64,000 nt of DNA from Paenalcaligenes faecalis (GCF_027557445.1 NZ_CP106841.1:2404001-2468000); one strand, 5' to 3'. Positions 53,453 through 62,783 are shown, counted from the stretch's first letter. Numbers and translations: made by a program. Notes: generated from the sequence alone by a model not told the origin.

Positions 53453-55012
53453 TTGAATCACATCGAACTATTTGCTGGCTGCGGAGGTCTGTCGCTCGGC
53501 TTAAAAAAAGTGGGCTTTGATTTGACCTTAGCTAACGAGCTGTCTCCCATGGCTGCAGAAACCTTTTCGTACAACCTTCTAGGTGAAGACTTAGAGACCT
53601 GTGCAGAAAAGTCCATTACTCCAAAACACACATTTTGGTTGAGTACGCAATATGACTCTCTAGCTAAACGTTTACGAGAAAATCCATTTCATTACCCTGA
53701 ACTTAACCAAGGATTATCCACTCTCCCAGAAGACCCTCGAAAAGCTAAAGGTGGCCTTATTATAGGTAGCATTATTCAACTCAATGAGTTTCTCATCAAA
53801 ACCCCCTCATATTTAGAAGCTATCAAAAGTGGATTTTCTCAAGGAAGCGTAGACCTCATCTCTGGAGGGCCTCCCTGCCAAAGCTTTAGCTTAGCCGGAT
53901 TAAGAAAAAAAGATTGCGATAGAAACACTCTTCCATGGGAGTTCGCCCGCTTTGTTAGTCTAATTAAACCTAAATGCGTAGTTTTAGAAAACGTAACGGG
54001 AATTTTAAGACCTTTTAATGAGGATGGAAAAAAATACTATGCGTGGCTAGAAGTTGCCAAAACGTTTGCCAAGCAAGGTTACGTACCTTTATGCATACAC
54101 ATCAATGCTCGTAATGCAGGCGTGGCTCAAAACAGGCCTCGCTTCATTATGATTGCGTTGAGATCAGACATTTACGAAAAAATAGCATCCACCTTTAATT
54201 TTGCAGAAAAGCAGCTTTTTTTTCCTGCCCATTCATTTTATATCGCTGAGAAAGAAGGAAAAATTGCAGAAAACTATATTTACTATGACTTTTCAAAAGA
54301 CGAACACGTACGTCTTTTCCAAGATAGTTTTCTATCATCTTTTTATACAGGTGAAATAGTCAGCGTCGAAGATGCTATTAACGACTTAAAATTTAACTCT
54401 TCAGAAAAACCTTCTGCTTTTGTTAAAAATCTGAATAATTATTTTCATGACGTTCTACCTAAAAAAAATCAGACTGATAATCATGAGCCTAGAAGCAACA
54501 GCGACATTGTGCGCCGTCGCTTTCGTATCTACCAAGTCTTGCGGCAATGCTCTCCGCAAAGCGGGAAGGAAATAACTCAGGTTATTAGAGGCCTAGCAGA
54601 TGACTTAACCGAGCTTACATGGAACGAGGTTAAAAAATTTAAATACTTGCATGAGAATGGAGAATTAATTAACTTTGATAAAAAATCCATTTTTTTAGAT
54701 TTTTTAAAAAGACATCCCACCAAAAAACAAACTCAAAAAGCATTGATAAGCGATAGACCTGCTCCTGCAGCCCTCTCTATTCCCGATGACGCTTGTCATT
54801 ATGATGAAGGTGAACTACGGACGTTAACCGTAAGGGAAATGGCGAGAATACAATCCTTTCCAGATGCTTTTACCTTCAAATCTAAGGTTACAACAGGTGG
54901 AAAGATGAGACGTTTTGAGGTTCCTCAGTATACGCAAGTAGGTAATGCTGTTCCACCATTGTTAGGTGTAGCTATTGGGAAGGCAGTAAAAAACCTACTC
55001 ATGAGAAAGTAG
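53453..55012 (+). CDS. DNA cytosine-5 methyltransferase
   Basis: From the TTG at 53453 (GAGG site upstream) the protein is 519 residues: motif I 'FAGCGGLSLGLKKVGF', motif IV with catalytic Cys 'GGPPCQSFSLAG', motif VI 'ENVTGIL', motif VIII 'QNRPRF', and motif X 'YTQVGNAVPPLLGVA'. A spacer of about 90 residues separates motifs I and IV, longer than usual. The frame is open upstream to 53288, but that part is unlike any methyltransferase. With the divergent MvaI/BcnI-like enzyme it forms a type II restriction-modification system, probably modifying CCWGG/CCSGG-type sites. Confidence 0.88.
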   Translation: MNHIELFAGCGGLSLGLKKVGFDLTLANELSPMAAETFSYNLLGEDLETCAEKSITPKHTFWLSTQYDSLAKRLRENPFHYPELNQGLSTLPEDPRKAKGGLIIGSIIQLNEFLIKTPSYLEAIKSGFSQGSVDLISGGPPCQSFSLAGLRKKDCDRNTLPWEFARFVSLIKPKCVVLENVTGILRPFNEDGKKYYAWLEVAKTFAKQGYVPLCIHINARNAGVAQNRPRFIMIALRSDIYEKIASTFNFAEKQLFFPAHSFYIAEKEGKIAENYIYYDFSKDEHVRLFQDSFLSSFYTGEIVSVEDAINDLKFNSSEKPSAFVKNLNNYFHDVLPKKNQTDNHEPRSNSDIVRRRFRIYQVLRQCSPQSGKEITQVIRGLADDLTELTWNEVKKFKYLHENGELINFDKKSIFLDFLKRHPTKKQTQKALISDRPAPAALSIPDDACHYDEGELRTLTVREMARIQSFPDAFTFKSKVTTGGKMRRFEVPQYTQVGNAVPPLLGVAIGKAVKNLLMRK

Positions 55013-55024
55013 GTTTTAATAAAA

Positions 55025-56725
55025 TTAAATTTCTTTTAATTTTATCTCTTCTTTTATATTCATTAATGGTTTAAATAATTTCATAAATGCGCTTTCCGCA
55101 ACACCTTGAAAAGACTCAATCAGTGGCCTACTCTCTAAATCACCTGACATTAACGTTTGACTATTAGATATATCAGGATATGCATCAATATAAACTATTC
55201 TTTTAACTTCTAATTGTCTTGATTTTTTAGCACATAGCTGACAAGGACTAGCTGTAGTATAAAGGGTACTATTTTTTAGGGTATATGAATTTATCCTAGC
55301 TTGTAAAAAAGCGTTCTCCTCAGCATGTAGAGCCCTTTCTCTTGTAGGATTTTTTATATTTTTTAAAATTTTATCTTTTACTCTATCAAAAGTATCAAAA
55401 TCATCCTTTAATTCCTTTAATTTCTCCTCTCCATATCTTCTATTTTCAATATCTTTAAAACAAAATGGAGTACCTTTTGAACCTATACTCTCTGATATAT
55501 AATCTTTAAATCCAATACTTAATTCATAATTACTAAACTCTGGAGCTACATTATTTTCTGTTAATAATGATCTAGATGACCTATATAAACATGGAATTGA
55601 TCCTACAGGAACATCATTCCATCCAATACCTAAAACAAATCCATTTTCACTAACTATACATGCACCTACCTGTCTAGATATACACCCTGAATTATATCTG
55701 GCTGTTAATGCAATTTGCATATTTCTCTCATCAACTGATGGTGTAAATAAACCTGGAGAGCGAATCAAAGATATATATTTTATTAAATTATATTTAATTT
55801 CATCTATATTATTATAATTATTATTTATAAAAACATCACCCATACTTAAACATTCGTTTATATTTTGAGAATAAATATTTTCTGAATCAGTTTCAATTTT
55901 CTTTATTTTTTCATAATCACCTTTCAAGAAACCAAATCCATCCAAAACTCTTTTTTCTCTTATCTCCTCTTCAGCCTGAATAGCAAAAAGATAAAAATTT
56001 GAATAACGTGATTTAAAAAAATTTATTTCGTGTATATTTCTTAAAGCATCTACCACAAAAAATTTATGGCCCTCCTTTCTTAGTTTTTTAATTAACTTAT
56101 TAATAAAACCTGAAATATTAAAAACATTAGATACATCTTTACTTAAAAAAACAGGAAAATTTTCAATTAAAACTCCATTTTTTCTTAAATTGAGTCCTAT
56201 ATTCTGAAAATCATCTGTATATTCAATCTTACTTTTATCTATATTTTTAGATATTAGTAAATCCAATTCAATTAAAAGATTCGTCAAAAAACCATCTTCA
56301 TTATTTCTACAACCATCATCTCTATTTATCTCATTAACTATTTTTGAACAAAGATCCTCAGTAGAAAAAAAATCCCCATTAAACCACTTCCTTACATTTA
56401 AACGATTTGAGTTATAAGAATCCCTACAAGAGAATAATAAAGCAAAAATTAAATTTGAAACTTTTATGCTAAAAAAACTCCTCCATTTTTTATCTTTTAA
56501 AAAAAACTTAATTTTTCTACACCTATATAATTCCAAACTATCAAACTTATGATTTATATCTTTTTTAGATAATATATTTTTTTCAAAAAAACTCACATCA
56601 TCTACACCAAGATTACTTTCCAAAATTTGAGCAACCTTACTACACCCACTACCAATAGAACCTGTCAATCCTACAACTATAAATCCCTCTCGAAGATCTT
56701 CATATATTTTATTTATGTTATTCAT
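55025..56725 (-). CDS. avcD: Anti-phage dCTP deaminase (AvcD-like)
   Basis: The 566-residue protein combines an N-terminal P-loop domain ('GLTGSIGSGCSKVAQIL', about 20-36) with a C-terminal cytidine/deoxycytidylate deaminase domain (from about 340). The deaminase zinc site is 'LHAEENAFLQ' and 'TTASPCQLCAKK'. This is the layout of AvcD/anti-phage dCTP deaminases, which deplete dCTP after phage infection and are held inactive by the AvcI RNA. The gene is strikingly AT-rich compared with its neighbours, showing recent transfer. It converges on the methyltransferase gene 12 bases apart. The start at 56723-56725 is preferred to a longer frame at 56755. Confidence 0.88.
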   Translation of the reverse strand: MNNINKIYEDLREGFIVVGLTGSIGSGCSKVAQILESNLGVDDVSFFEKNILSKKDINHKFDSLELYRCRKIKFFLKDKKWRSFFSIKVSNLIFALLFSCRDSYNSNRLNVRKWFNGDFFSTEDLCSKIVNEINRDDGCRNNEDGFLTNLLIELDLLISKNIDKSKIEYTDDFQNIGLNLRKNGVLIENFPVFLSKDVSNVFNISGFINKLIKKLRKEGHKFFVVDALRNIHEINFFKSRYSNFYLFAIQAEEEIREKRVLDGFGFLKGDYEKIKKIETDSENIYSQNINECLSMGDVFINNNYNNIDEIKYNLIKYISLIRSPGLFTPSVDERNMQIALTARYNSGCISRQVGACIVSENGFVLGIGWNDVPVGSIPCLYRSSRSLLTENNVAPEFSNYELSIGFKDYISESIGSKGTPFCFKDIENRRYGEEKLKELKDDFDTFDRVKDKILKNIKNPTRERALHAEENAFLQARINSYTLKNSTLYTTASPCQLCAKKSRQLEVKRIVYIDAYPDISNSQTLMSGDLESRPLIESFQGVAESAFMKLFKPLMNIKEEIKLKEI

Positions 56726-57172
56726 AGCTAGTCCATTTATAAATTTAAAATTCAATAACTAAATTAATATACAAAATCACAATACACGAATAGTGAAAAA
56801 ATATTGCAATTTACTTAATATTTTTATTATATAAAAAAAACAAATTCCAATAATATATTATTAAAAAAACAGGTATAAGTAAATCTAGATTTAAGGAAGA
56901 AATCAAGATTGAAACCATAGACCTATTACTAAGCACTAAAACTGCTTAGAATAAGTCACTAAATAAGGAGACTATACATTTTTCAAGCCAATTAATCCGC
57001 TCTAGATCTTATAAATTTGATCCTCTTCACAACTAAAATATTAAAATCCGTCTTTCAATATTTTAAATATTTTATTTATAGAAAACCCAGTTAAAGATTA
57101 TTTTTTATCTAATTTCATCTATATGGGGCTAATTTCAACTATCATTTGAATTTGTAACATATTACTATTTAA
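56726..57172 (-). other. AT-rich gap upstream of avcD, where an AvcI-type antitoxin RNA would lie
   Basis: This 447-base gap has no credible frame and is very AT-rich. In described avcID systems the inhibitory RNA is encoded immediately upstream of avcD. Short inverted repeats are present (for example ATATTAAAA/TTTTAAATA region near 57045-57070), but nothing strong enough to draw RNA ends. I report position only. Confidence 0.35.
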
Positions 57173-58495
57173 TTATTCTCTCAGCCCGTCTTGTCCATAT
57201 AACTGATCCAACAAACCATTCGGCCAATTCAAGGAGCTCTTCACCACCCCACGCCGTATCCTTTCAAAATCACTCCGCCATGTTTCTCTATCAACACCAG
57301 TTAACACTTTGGTAGAAAGCATTTTCACTCCATCCGAAGCATCCACCTCTAGTAGTACAAACTCACCACCATTACGTCGCAACCCAACGGCTTTAATCAC
57401 CCTTGGTGAGCCATCTTTACACAGGTGCAATCGGCTACGTCCAACTTTTGGAAAAACCAGTGTTTCTTCAAAAGTCACACGACATCTAAATTTATTTTTT
57501 AGACTTGAAATTAACTCATTAAAGGCCGCAAAGCGATTAGCGAAAATACGGTTGTAATTTGTTGCATCTTGCTTTCCCCCCACATCTGTCGCTGCTAGTA
57601 CACCGCCTAAGTATGGCTCGTCAGTGCTAAACAAATTACTATTTCCACTTGTATCCATTCCTTCTTTCTCTAAGAGAGTTTGGCTACCTTTTCTTGCTCT
57701 ACGTGATTTCTCCATCTGACTAGGCCTCCTAAAGCTCATCCATGTCGGCTCAGCCTCTATGACTCGTGTGCCTGCCTCTACATTGGCTGTTTCCTCGTCA
57801 TCTAACTGTAGGTCCTCATCATCAACGACTGGCTCTATTGGAACTACTATGTGCTGTGTACTGCCTTCACCAGCATCTTTCCCTTGAAAGGAGGCATGAC
57901 TAATCCGTGTTGTTCTAAGAAGCTTGACATCAAGTTCTCTATTTTGTTGATAGTGCCTAAAAATACTTTCATACGAAGCCATGACCTCTTGATCTGAAAA
58001 CAACCAAACTAAAAGCTGCACTACGGCCGACTGCTCTAACGCCCCTTTAGGAAACGATGAACTGGGTAAGATCCTTATCTCTAAATGATCTCGCTCAACC
58101 TCATAGTGAACATCAAACTCTTGCTGTAAAGCAGTACTGCTCAAGCAACTTCGGCAGAAATAAGAATTAACTAAAAATAATGCCCGAGCTAGCTCTAACT
58201 GCGGGATGTGGTAGCGAGTCTTGCTATATGGTGTTTCAGCTTCGTAAATAAATGAACTCTGCGCTCCATCTTTGTTGCGTACGGAAGCAAAGGACGAGAG
58301 ATTAGGAAAATCGATTAATTTAGCTCGTTGAAGATCCGATGCACCAAACTCAATCACACGATCTGCTGTATTAGTGTTTTTAGTTGTCCTGTTGAGGACT
58401 TTACTTCGGCTTAATAAGAGCAAGGACAACCCGTAAATGAGCAGCGAGCTAACGAGTGAACGGTTCAGCGCGGAATGAGCGAAGCGAATGAGCAC
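57173..58495 (-). pseudogene. tnsE: Tn7 tnsE remnant
   Basis: Most of this 440-codon frame reads as TnsE, the Tn7 protein that directs insertion into replicating, conjugal DNA: 'NTADRVIEFGASDLQRAKL', 'FPNLSSFASVRNKDGAQSSF', 'YHIPQLELARALFLVNSYFC' and 'NKFRCRVTFEETLVFPKVGR'. Compared with Tn7 TnsE (538 residues, from memory) about 50 N-terminal residues are replaced by unrelated sequence (first 28 codons here). About 60 residues are deleted after 'HYQQNRELDV', and the C-terminal about 35 residues are lost. tnsABCD are absent from the window. Orientation relative to Tn7-L copy A is the native one. Confidence 0.85.
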
Positions 58496-58522
58496 TGCTT
58501 AGTGAACTCGTTAACTCGCTGC
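58441..58522. repeat. Imperfect 82-bp palindrome abutting Tn7-flank copy B
   Basis: Arms GCAGCGAGCTAACGAGTGAAC and AGTGAACTCGTTAACTCGCTGC pair with a few mismatches around a GC-rich centre. It supplies the foreign N terminus of the tnsE frame. Its right arm includes the first five bases of repeat copy B. Copy A has no such palindrome. Confidence 0.55.
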
Positions 58523-58705
58523 GATTGACCCATTTTTTATAGGTCATACACCATTTCTGTGGGCGGACAATTAAGTTGAGAACTGGGAGGGGTGAAAATG
58601 GGGTTTTTAAGGATTATTTAGGGGAGAGTGACAAAATAGATGGGAACTGGGTGTAGCGTCGCAAGCTAATGCGAAAATTAAAAATGACAAAATAGTTTGG
58701 AACTA
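58518..58705 (+). repeat. 188-bp direct repeat copy B: 40-bp flank plus Tn7 left end
   Basis: The Tn7-L terminus starts at 58558 (TGTGGGCGGACAATTAAGTT). Inside are three TnsB-like sites (about 58565, 58629, 58684), then GATTTCACTTATCTGGTT as in Tn7-L. It is closer to canonical Tn7 than copy A. The class 2 integrase gene lies 0.8 kb inside, as expected for Tn7. The outside 40 bases (58518-58557) match those of copy A apart from one base. Confidence 0.9.
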
Positions 58706-59066
58706 GATTTCACTTATCTGGTTAACTAATCTAGCTAACCTGCCGCTCAGCTTAGTACGATCCTATATCCAACTGATCATAATCCTTTCATCAGTATCCC
58801 AAATTAAATCCCCCTCCTAGACTGCCTCACCAACACTTTACAGTGATCCCGTATTTCCGGACAGGTGATTGATTTTTTTCGCTTGTACAGGTGTTAAGCC
58901 ACAGTTATCTTGATGTAGACATTATGCATTGTAATAGCCCATTAACATGCGCTAAGAGCATAAATTAATATACAGTAACAAGCATTACGATGTGCTAATG
59001 TTTGGAAAGCAGCCTCTTCCAACTACAATAATAAGTTAACTATCCTCCACCCACAAATAATTACAA
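58706..59066. other. Spacer between Tn7-L copy B and the brxA remnant
   Basis: 361 bases with no open frame of note and no clear repeats. The part nearest to 59067 should hold the promoter region that once served brxA; AT-rich -10-like sequence is present but unremarkable. Confidence 0.3.
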
Positions 59067-59306
59067 ATGACCCCTTTCCGCTATAACTCCGATCTCACCA
59101 GCGGCTCGCTACAAACCCGAAAGTGTCGCATTATTACTGGCTTGTTACTCCAAGAGCTTGATGAAGCTGCCTGGGATAAAGCCATGTATGAGGAAAATGT
59201 GCTTCAGAAACGCACGCAATCTACGGTAAGACGTATTTCTTCAGCGCTTAGAAAACGCCTAGAACACCTAAGCTCTAACTTTTGGGCTTTTGCATTTTTA
59301 TGTTAG
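59067..59306 (+). pseudogene. brxA: brxA (BREX, DUF1819) N-terminal remnant
   Basis: The 79 residues read as the beginning of BrxA: 'RYNSDLTSGSLQTRKCRIIT', 'LLLQELDEAAW' and 'EENVLQKRTQSTVRRISSAL'. BrxA proteins are about 200-260 residues, and are the first gene of BREX operons. Here similarity ends near 'LSSNFW' and the frame stops soon after. No brxB, brxC, pglX or brxL follow. It is a scar of a BREX system inside the Tn7-like element. Confidence 0.82.
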
Positions 59307-59493
59307 GCATTGTCTGGCAGCTGGAGGAAGTGTAATGACCATGAATGGTCACTGTGATTAACAGTATCTTGCTTAAACTTATCTGAACAATGGTAGAACT
59401 GGCTCATATTTATCCCCTCTATGATTGTTTATCTTTTTCACCATAAAAAGTATCAGGGGCTACTCAGGGCTACATAAAGATATTTATCTACTT

Positions 59494-60471
59494 TTACTGA
59501 TTGATAAGTAGCATCAGTCCATCCGCAGGACTGGTGGTGCCGGCAAAATGCTGACCCAACACATGCGTATAGATTTGCGTGGTCTTAACATCGGTATGCC
59601 CTAAGAGTTCTTGCACAGTGCGAATATCACGCCCCGCTTGTAATAGATGCGTAGCAAACGAGTGACGAAATGTATGACAAGTGACACGCTTGCTAACGAT
59701 GCCTGCTTTTTGTACGGCTGCCTTCAATGCCTTTCGCGCAACGGAGTCATGCAGATGATGGCGGCATAATTTGCCGTTATACGGGTGGTTGCAGAGCGTG
59801 CTGGAGGGAAAGACAAACATCCACGCCGCTTGTCGATAAGCAGAAGGGTATTTGCGATCTAAAGCAAAAGGCAGCGATGGCCCTACGCCTTGTAAGTTGT
59901 CGTCTTGCTGAATAAGCCGCGCTTGCTCAATGAGTTGTTTTATTGCTGGGATTAGGCGCGTGGGCAGTAGGCTGTTTCTGCTTTTCCCACCCTTACCGTC
60001 ATGCACAGTGATGCAGCCATTATCAAAATCAAAATCTTTAACCCGCAAACGCAAGCATTCATTAATGCGCAAACCTGCACCATACAGCAGCGCAAAAATA
60101 ACTTGGTTGCGAGTATCCATAACCTGCAAAATGCGTTGCACTTCATTTGCAGAGATAACAGAGGGTAGCCGTCTAGGCTTGCTTGCAGGGATATAATCAA
60201 TATCGCCCAACGGCTATTGTAAAAACCTGTTATACAAAAAAGCTAGGGCATTTAAAGCGATTTTCTGCGTGTTTATGGCTACATGTCTGCTGTTTGCTAA
60301 GCTGGATAAAAACAGCCTGACCTCTTCACTGCCCATGGTTTGAGGATGACGTTTTTTGTGAAACAGAATAAAACGCTTAATCCAGTGCAGGTAAGTTTTT
60401 TCAGTTTTCAGCGCATAACCTTTTTGCCGCATATCCGTGCGTATAGAATTTAAAAATGGACTGTTAGACAT
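59494..60471 (-). pseudogene. intI2: Class 2 integron integrase with amber codon 86
   Basis: The 326-codon frame reads as IntI2 throughout, from 'MSNSPFLNSIRTDMRQKGYA' to 'TTSPADGLMLLINQ', with the tyrosine recombinase residues in 'GAGLRINECLRLRVKD' (Arg), 'HTFRHSFATHLLQ' (HxxR), 'LLGHTDVKTTQIYTH' (His and Tyr). The integron-specific extra helix region lies at about 200-225. The frame is cut by TAG at 60214-60216 (codon 86, normally Gln in 'FLQQPLGD'). Codon 179, the ochre stop of classical Tn7 intI2, is an intact Gln in 'AIKQLIEQ'. The disruption is therefore independent. Confidence 0.92.
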
Positions 60472-60719
60472 AAAACGCTCCTTGTCTTGCAACTGTCTGC
60501 CTATACAGCCTATTCTAGCTGGGATTTAAAAAAGTGCCTGTTTTTTACGCCTAGAGATGCTTGTTTACCGGTAGAGTTTTAATTTAATGCTAAATAAATT
60601 AAAGTGTTATGAGTTCTTTGGGTGATATAATGTGCATCGTGCAAGCAGGATAGACGGCATGCACGATTTGTAATAACAGAGTGTCTTATATTTTTAAAGA
60701 AAGTCTATTTAATAAAATT

Positions 60720-60783
60720 GATTATATTAATTAACGGTCAGCATCAGCGGGTGACAAAACGAGCATGCTTACTAATAAAATGT
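60720..60783 (+). other. attI2 recombination site of the class 2 integron
   Basis: The stretch upstream of intI2 ending in GACAAAACGAGCATGCTTAC and ACTAATAAAATG/TTAGC matches the attI2 of Tn7 integrons, where the first cassette joins at G/TT. The junction here is at 60782-60784. The 290 bases between intI2 and the first cassette gene (60472-60823) contain attI2, the intI2 promoter and the cassette promoter; nothing else is seen. Confidence 0.82.
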
Positions 60784-60823
60784 TAGCTGCGCTTCGGCGC
60801 TGGCATAAGGATTTAATCTCCAC

Positions 60824-62293
60824 ATGAAAAAATCTAGCCAAATGATTGAATGGCTAAAGGAATCAAAATTTGCGATCAAATCACCAGTTAATCACATGTT
60901 CTGGGTCAACCCTACTGATGTATGTAAAAGGAATGGTGAGGAACAAACGATTGGTGACTTGTGCTTTGAAATCGAACAGCAGTTAAGCAGTGAACGTAGT
61001 CATGATAATGCTGACGATATTCAAGACTGGTATGTTTGGGATTATTACCCCTCTCAGGGAGATAGACGATGTGTATTTACCCAGATGCCTCCTCTGGATA
61101 ACAGCATATTTTATAGTCAGCCCTGTAGCGCAGAGCGTCTCGCCAAAATAAAAAAACTCCTTGGCCAGTACGAAAGCGTTAGAAAGCACCATCATTCTGG
61201 AAGAATTCTTGCTACAGATGGTGTTTTGTCTTGGCTGCACCTTGGTACAGGGCTTCAATGGACCACATTTAGCTATCTCCAATCGACTCAAAATAACTAT
61301 GCCGAAGTCCTGAACGAATTATGTTACGCAGGATATGCAGATTGGCGTATTCCTACAATTCCCGAAATTCGTTCGATGTTCTCGGCTGACAAAGAAATGT
61401 TGGAGATGGGGAAGCATCCACTAGCAGATTCCTTGCCAACAGCAATGCCATTACCTGTCGAGCACACACCGAACATTCACCCTTCCGCCGATAGCCTTAA
61501 GGGATATTACTTATTCAAAAAAGAATCTACGGTCAGAACAGGAACTCGATATAACCGAAGTGACGAGCGAATCGACGATGGAGGTCATTACACCGGCAAG
61601 TTCATTGCAGTCAGAGGAGAGCGAAAGTTGCAGAGAAATTTTCAAACTGCATGGGCTGGCACTTTGCTTGAATGGACTGAAAAGAATATGACTTTGGTAG
61701 AGCAAGGTCAGCTACCAGGGTCTTCTAGAGGTTGGAAAAATCTCGAGCGTTTAATGTTACGTGGCGAACATTTTAAAAATGAGGATTACATGGCTGCCTG
61801 TGCTGCCATGAAATACTTAGAGAAATTGAAAGAAATATGGCTAACGGTCGATGAGTCGTTTCATGAGATTCCTTACCCACTCTATAATTTGTCTCAAATT
61901 AAAAAACTGCATGTGTGGAATAAAAACACTGGGGTCAAGGACGTCGAAAAGTGGTCAATTACACATATTTCTTCTGACATTAAAAAAATGGAAAGCCTAG
62001 AAGATATTACATTCAATTGGCAGGTTGACTTGATAAAAGTTCCTGATGAGATATTTGATCTGCCCAATTTAACTTCTCTAAACCTAGGTGGTTGTTGGGG
62101 CTTAATTCTATCTGAAAAGCAGGTCATTAAAATTTGCGAGCTTGCTAAGGCAGGAGTCTATATATCCATACCGCCATTAAAACTCCACATGGAAAGCTGT
62201 CGAATGATGCTTATAAGGGCTGTAAAAGATAATGGTGGCGAAATAGATTGGAATACCATGAAGAGTGTGTTTGAGAATGTCGCCGAAAAGTAA
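60824..62293 (+). CDS. Cassette protein with Lcl/DUF1566-like and leucine-rich repeat regions
   Basis: A 489-residue protein. Residues about 125-190 look like an Lcl/DUF1566 domain ('GRILATDGVLSWLHLGTGLQ', 'YADWRIPTIPEIRSMF'). Residues about 310-430 form imperfect leucine-rich repeats ('GWKNLERLMLRGEHF', 'LPNLTSLNLGGCWGL'). No signal peptide or membrane helix is seen, so it should be cytoplasmic. AAGGA precedes the ATG. It is the first gene after attI2 and overlaps the HEPN-like gene, indicating a two-gene cassette. The repeats suggest a ligand-binding or sensor role; function is unknown. Confidence 0.7.
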   Translation: MKKSSQMIEWLKESKFAIKSPVNHMFWVNPTDVCKRNGEEQTIGDLCFEIEQQLSSERSHDNADDIQDWYVWDYYPSQGDRRCVFTQMPPLDNSIFYSQPCSAERLAKIKKLLGQYESVRKHHHSGRILATDGVLSWLHLGTGLQWTTFSYLQSTQNNYAEVLNELCYAGYADWRIPTIPEIRSMFSADKEMLEMGKHPLADSLPTAMPLPVEHTPNIHPSADSLKGYYLFKKESTVRTGTRYNRSDERIDDGGHYTGKFIAVRGERKLQRNFQTAWAGTLLEWTEKNMTLVEQGQLPGSSRGWKNLERLMLRGEHFKNEDYMAACAAMKYLEKLKEIWLTVDESFHEIPYPLYNLSQIKKLHVWNKNTGVKDVEKWSITHISSDIKKMESLEDITFNWQVDLIKVPDEIFDLPNLTSLNLGGCWGLILSEKQVIKICELAKAGVYISIPPLKLHMESCRMMLIRAVKDNGGEIDWNTMKSVFENVAEK

Positions 62294-62783
62294 ACGAGAG
62301 ACTGATGGTACGAATAACTACCAATTTCTATCAATGGCTATTGCATATTTGGAAATAGGAAAGGTGGCAGCCAAGACTGAAACTGAATTGGGAAATGATG
62401 CTGATTATCAGAATGCTATAGCTTATCAGCTATTTCATGCTGTCGAGCTCTTCTACAAGCAGATGATAAAAAATAAAACTGGAAAAGTTTTTCACACTCA
62501 TGATTTAAAGGAGCTTGAAGATAAATATGCCAGCCTTTATCCCGATCCCAGTTATAAGCTTAATCACCCTTTCGACTTTTCAGATTATAGTGCTTCCGAA
62601 TTAAATCCAGGAGAAGACGATCTGTATGCAGCGCATGTGTCAAAGTTTAAGCCAAAATTTATGGATCAACATTTGCGATATCCGGCTGACGAAAGAACAG
62701 GTGGGTATTCATTTAATATAGATGGTTCAGAATTCGAAAAAATCAAAGCTAGGATGACTGATATCTATGCAACTGGCAGCTAA
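62277..62783 (+). CDS. HEPN-like small protein, second gene of cassette 1
   Basis: A 168-residue helical protein. The pattern 'LSMAIAYLEIGKVAAKTETE', 'AIAYQLFHAVELFYKQMIKN' and 'HTHDLKELEDKYASLY' is that of HEPN-type proteins, found in nucleotidyltransferase-linked toxin pairs and defence systems. The classic RxxxxH ribonuclease motif is not obvious, so it may be the non-catalytic type. The start overlaps the end of the upstream gene by 17 bases (ATG 62277), so the two are translationally coupled. Its stop lies inside attC. Confidence 0.62.
   Translation: MSPKSKRETDGTNNYQFLSMAIAYLEIGKVAAKTETELGNDADYQNAIAYQLFHAVELFYKQMIKNKTGKVFHTHDLKELEDKYASLYPDPSYKLNHPFDFSDYSASELNPGEDDLYAAHVSKFKPKFMDQHLRYPADERTGGYSFNIDGSEFEKIKARMTDIYATGS

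Noticed and set aside
58441-58522. Palindrome as an integron attC
   Set aside because: It has AAC and GTT near the arms, but no proper GTTRRRY core and it is far from the cassette array on the other side of intI2.
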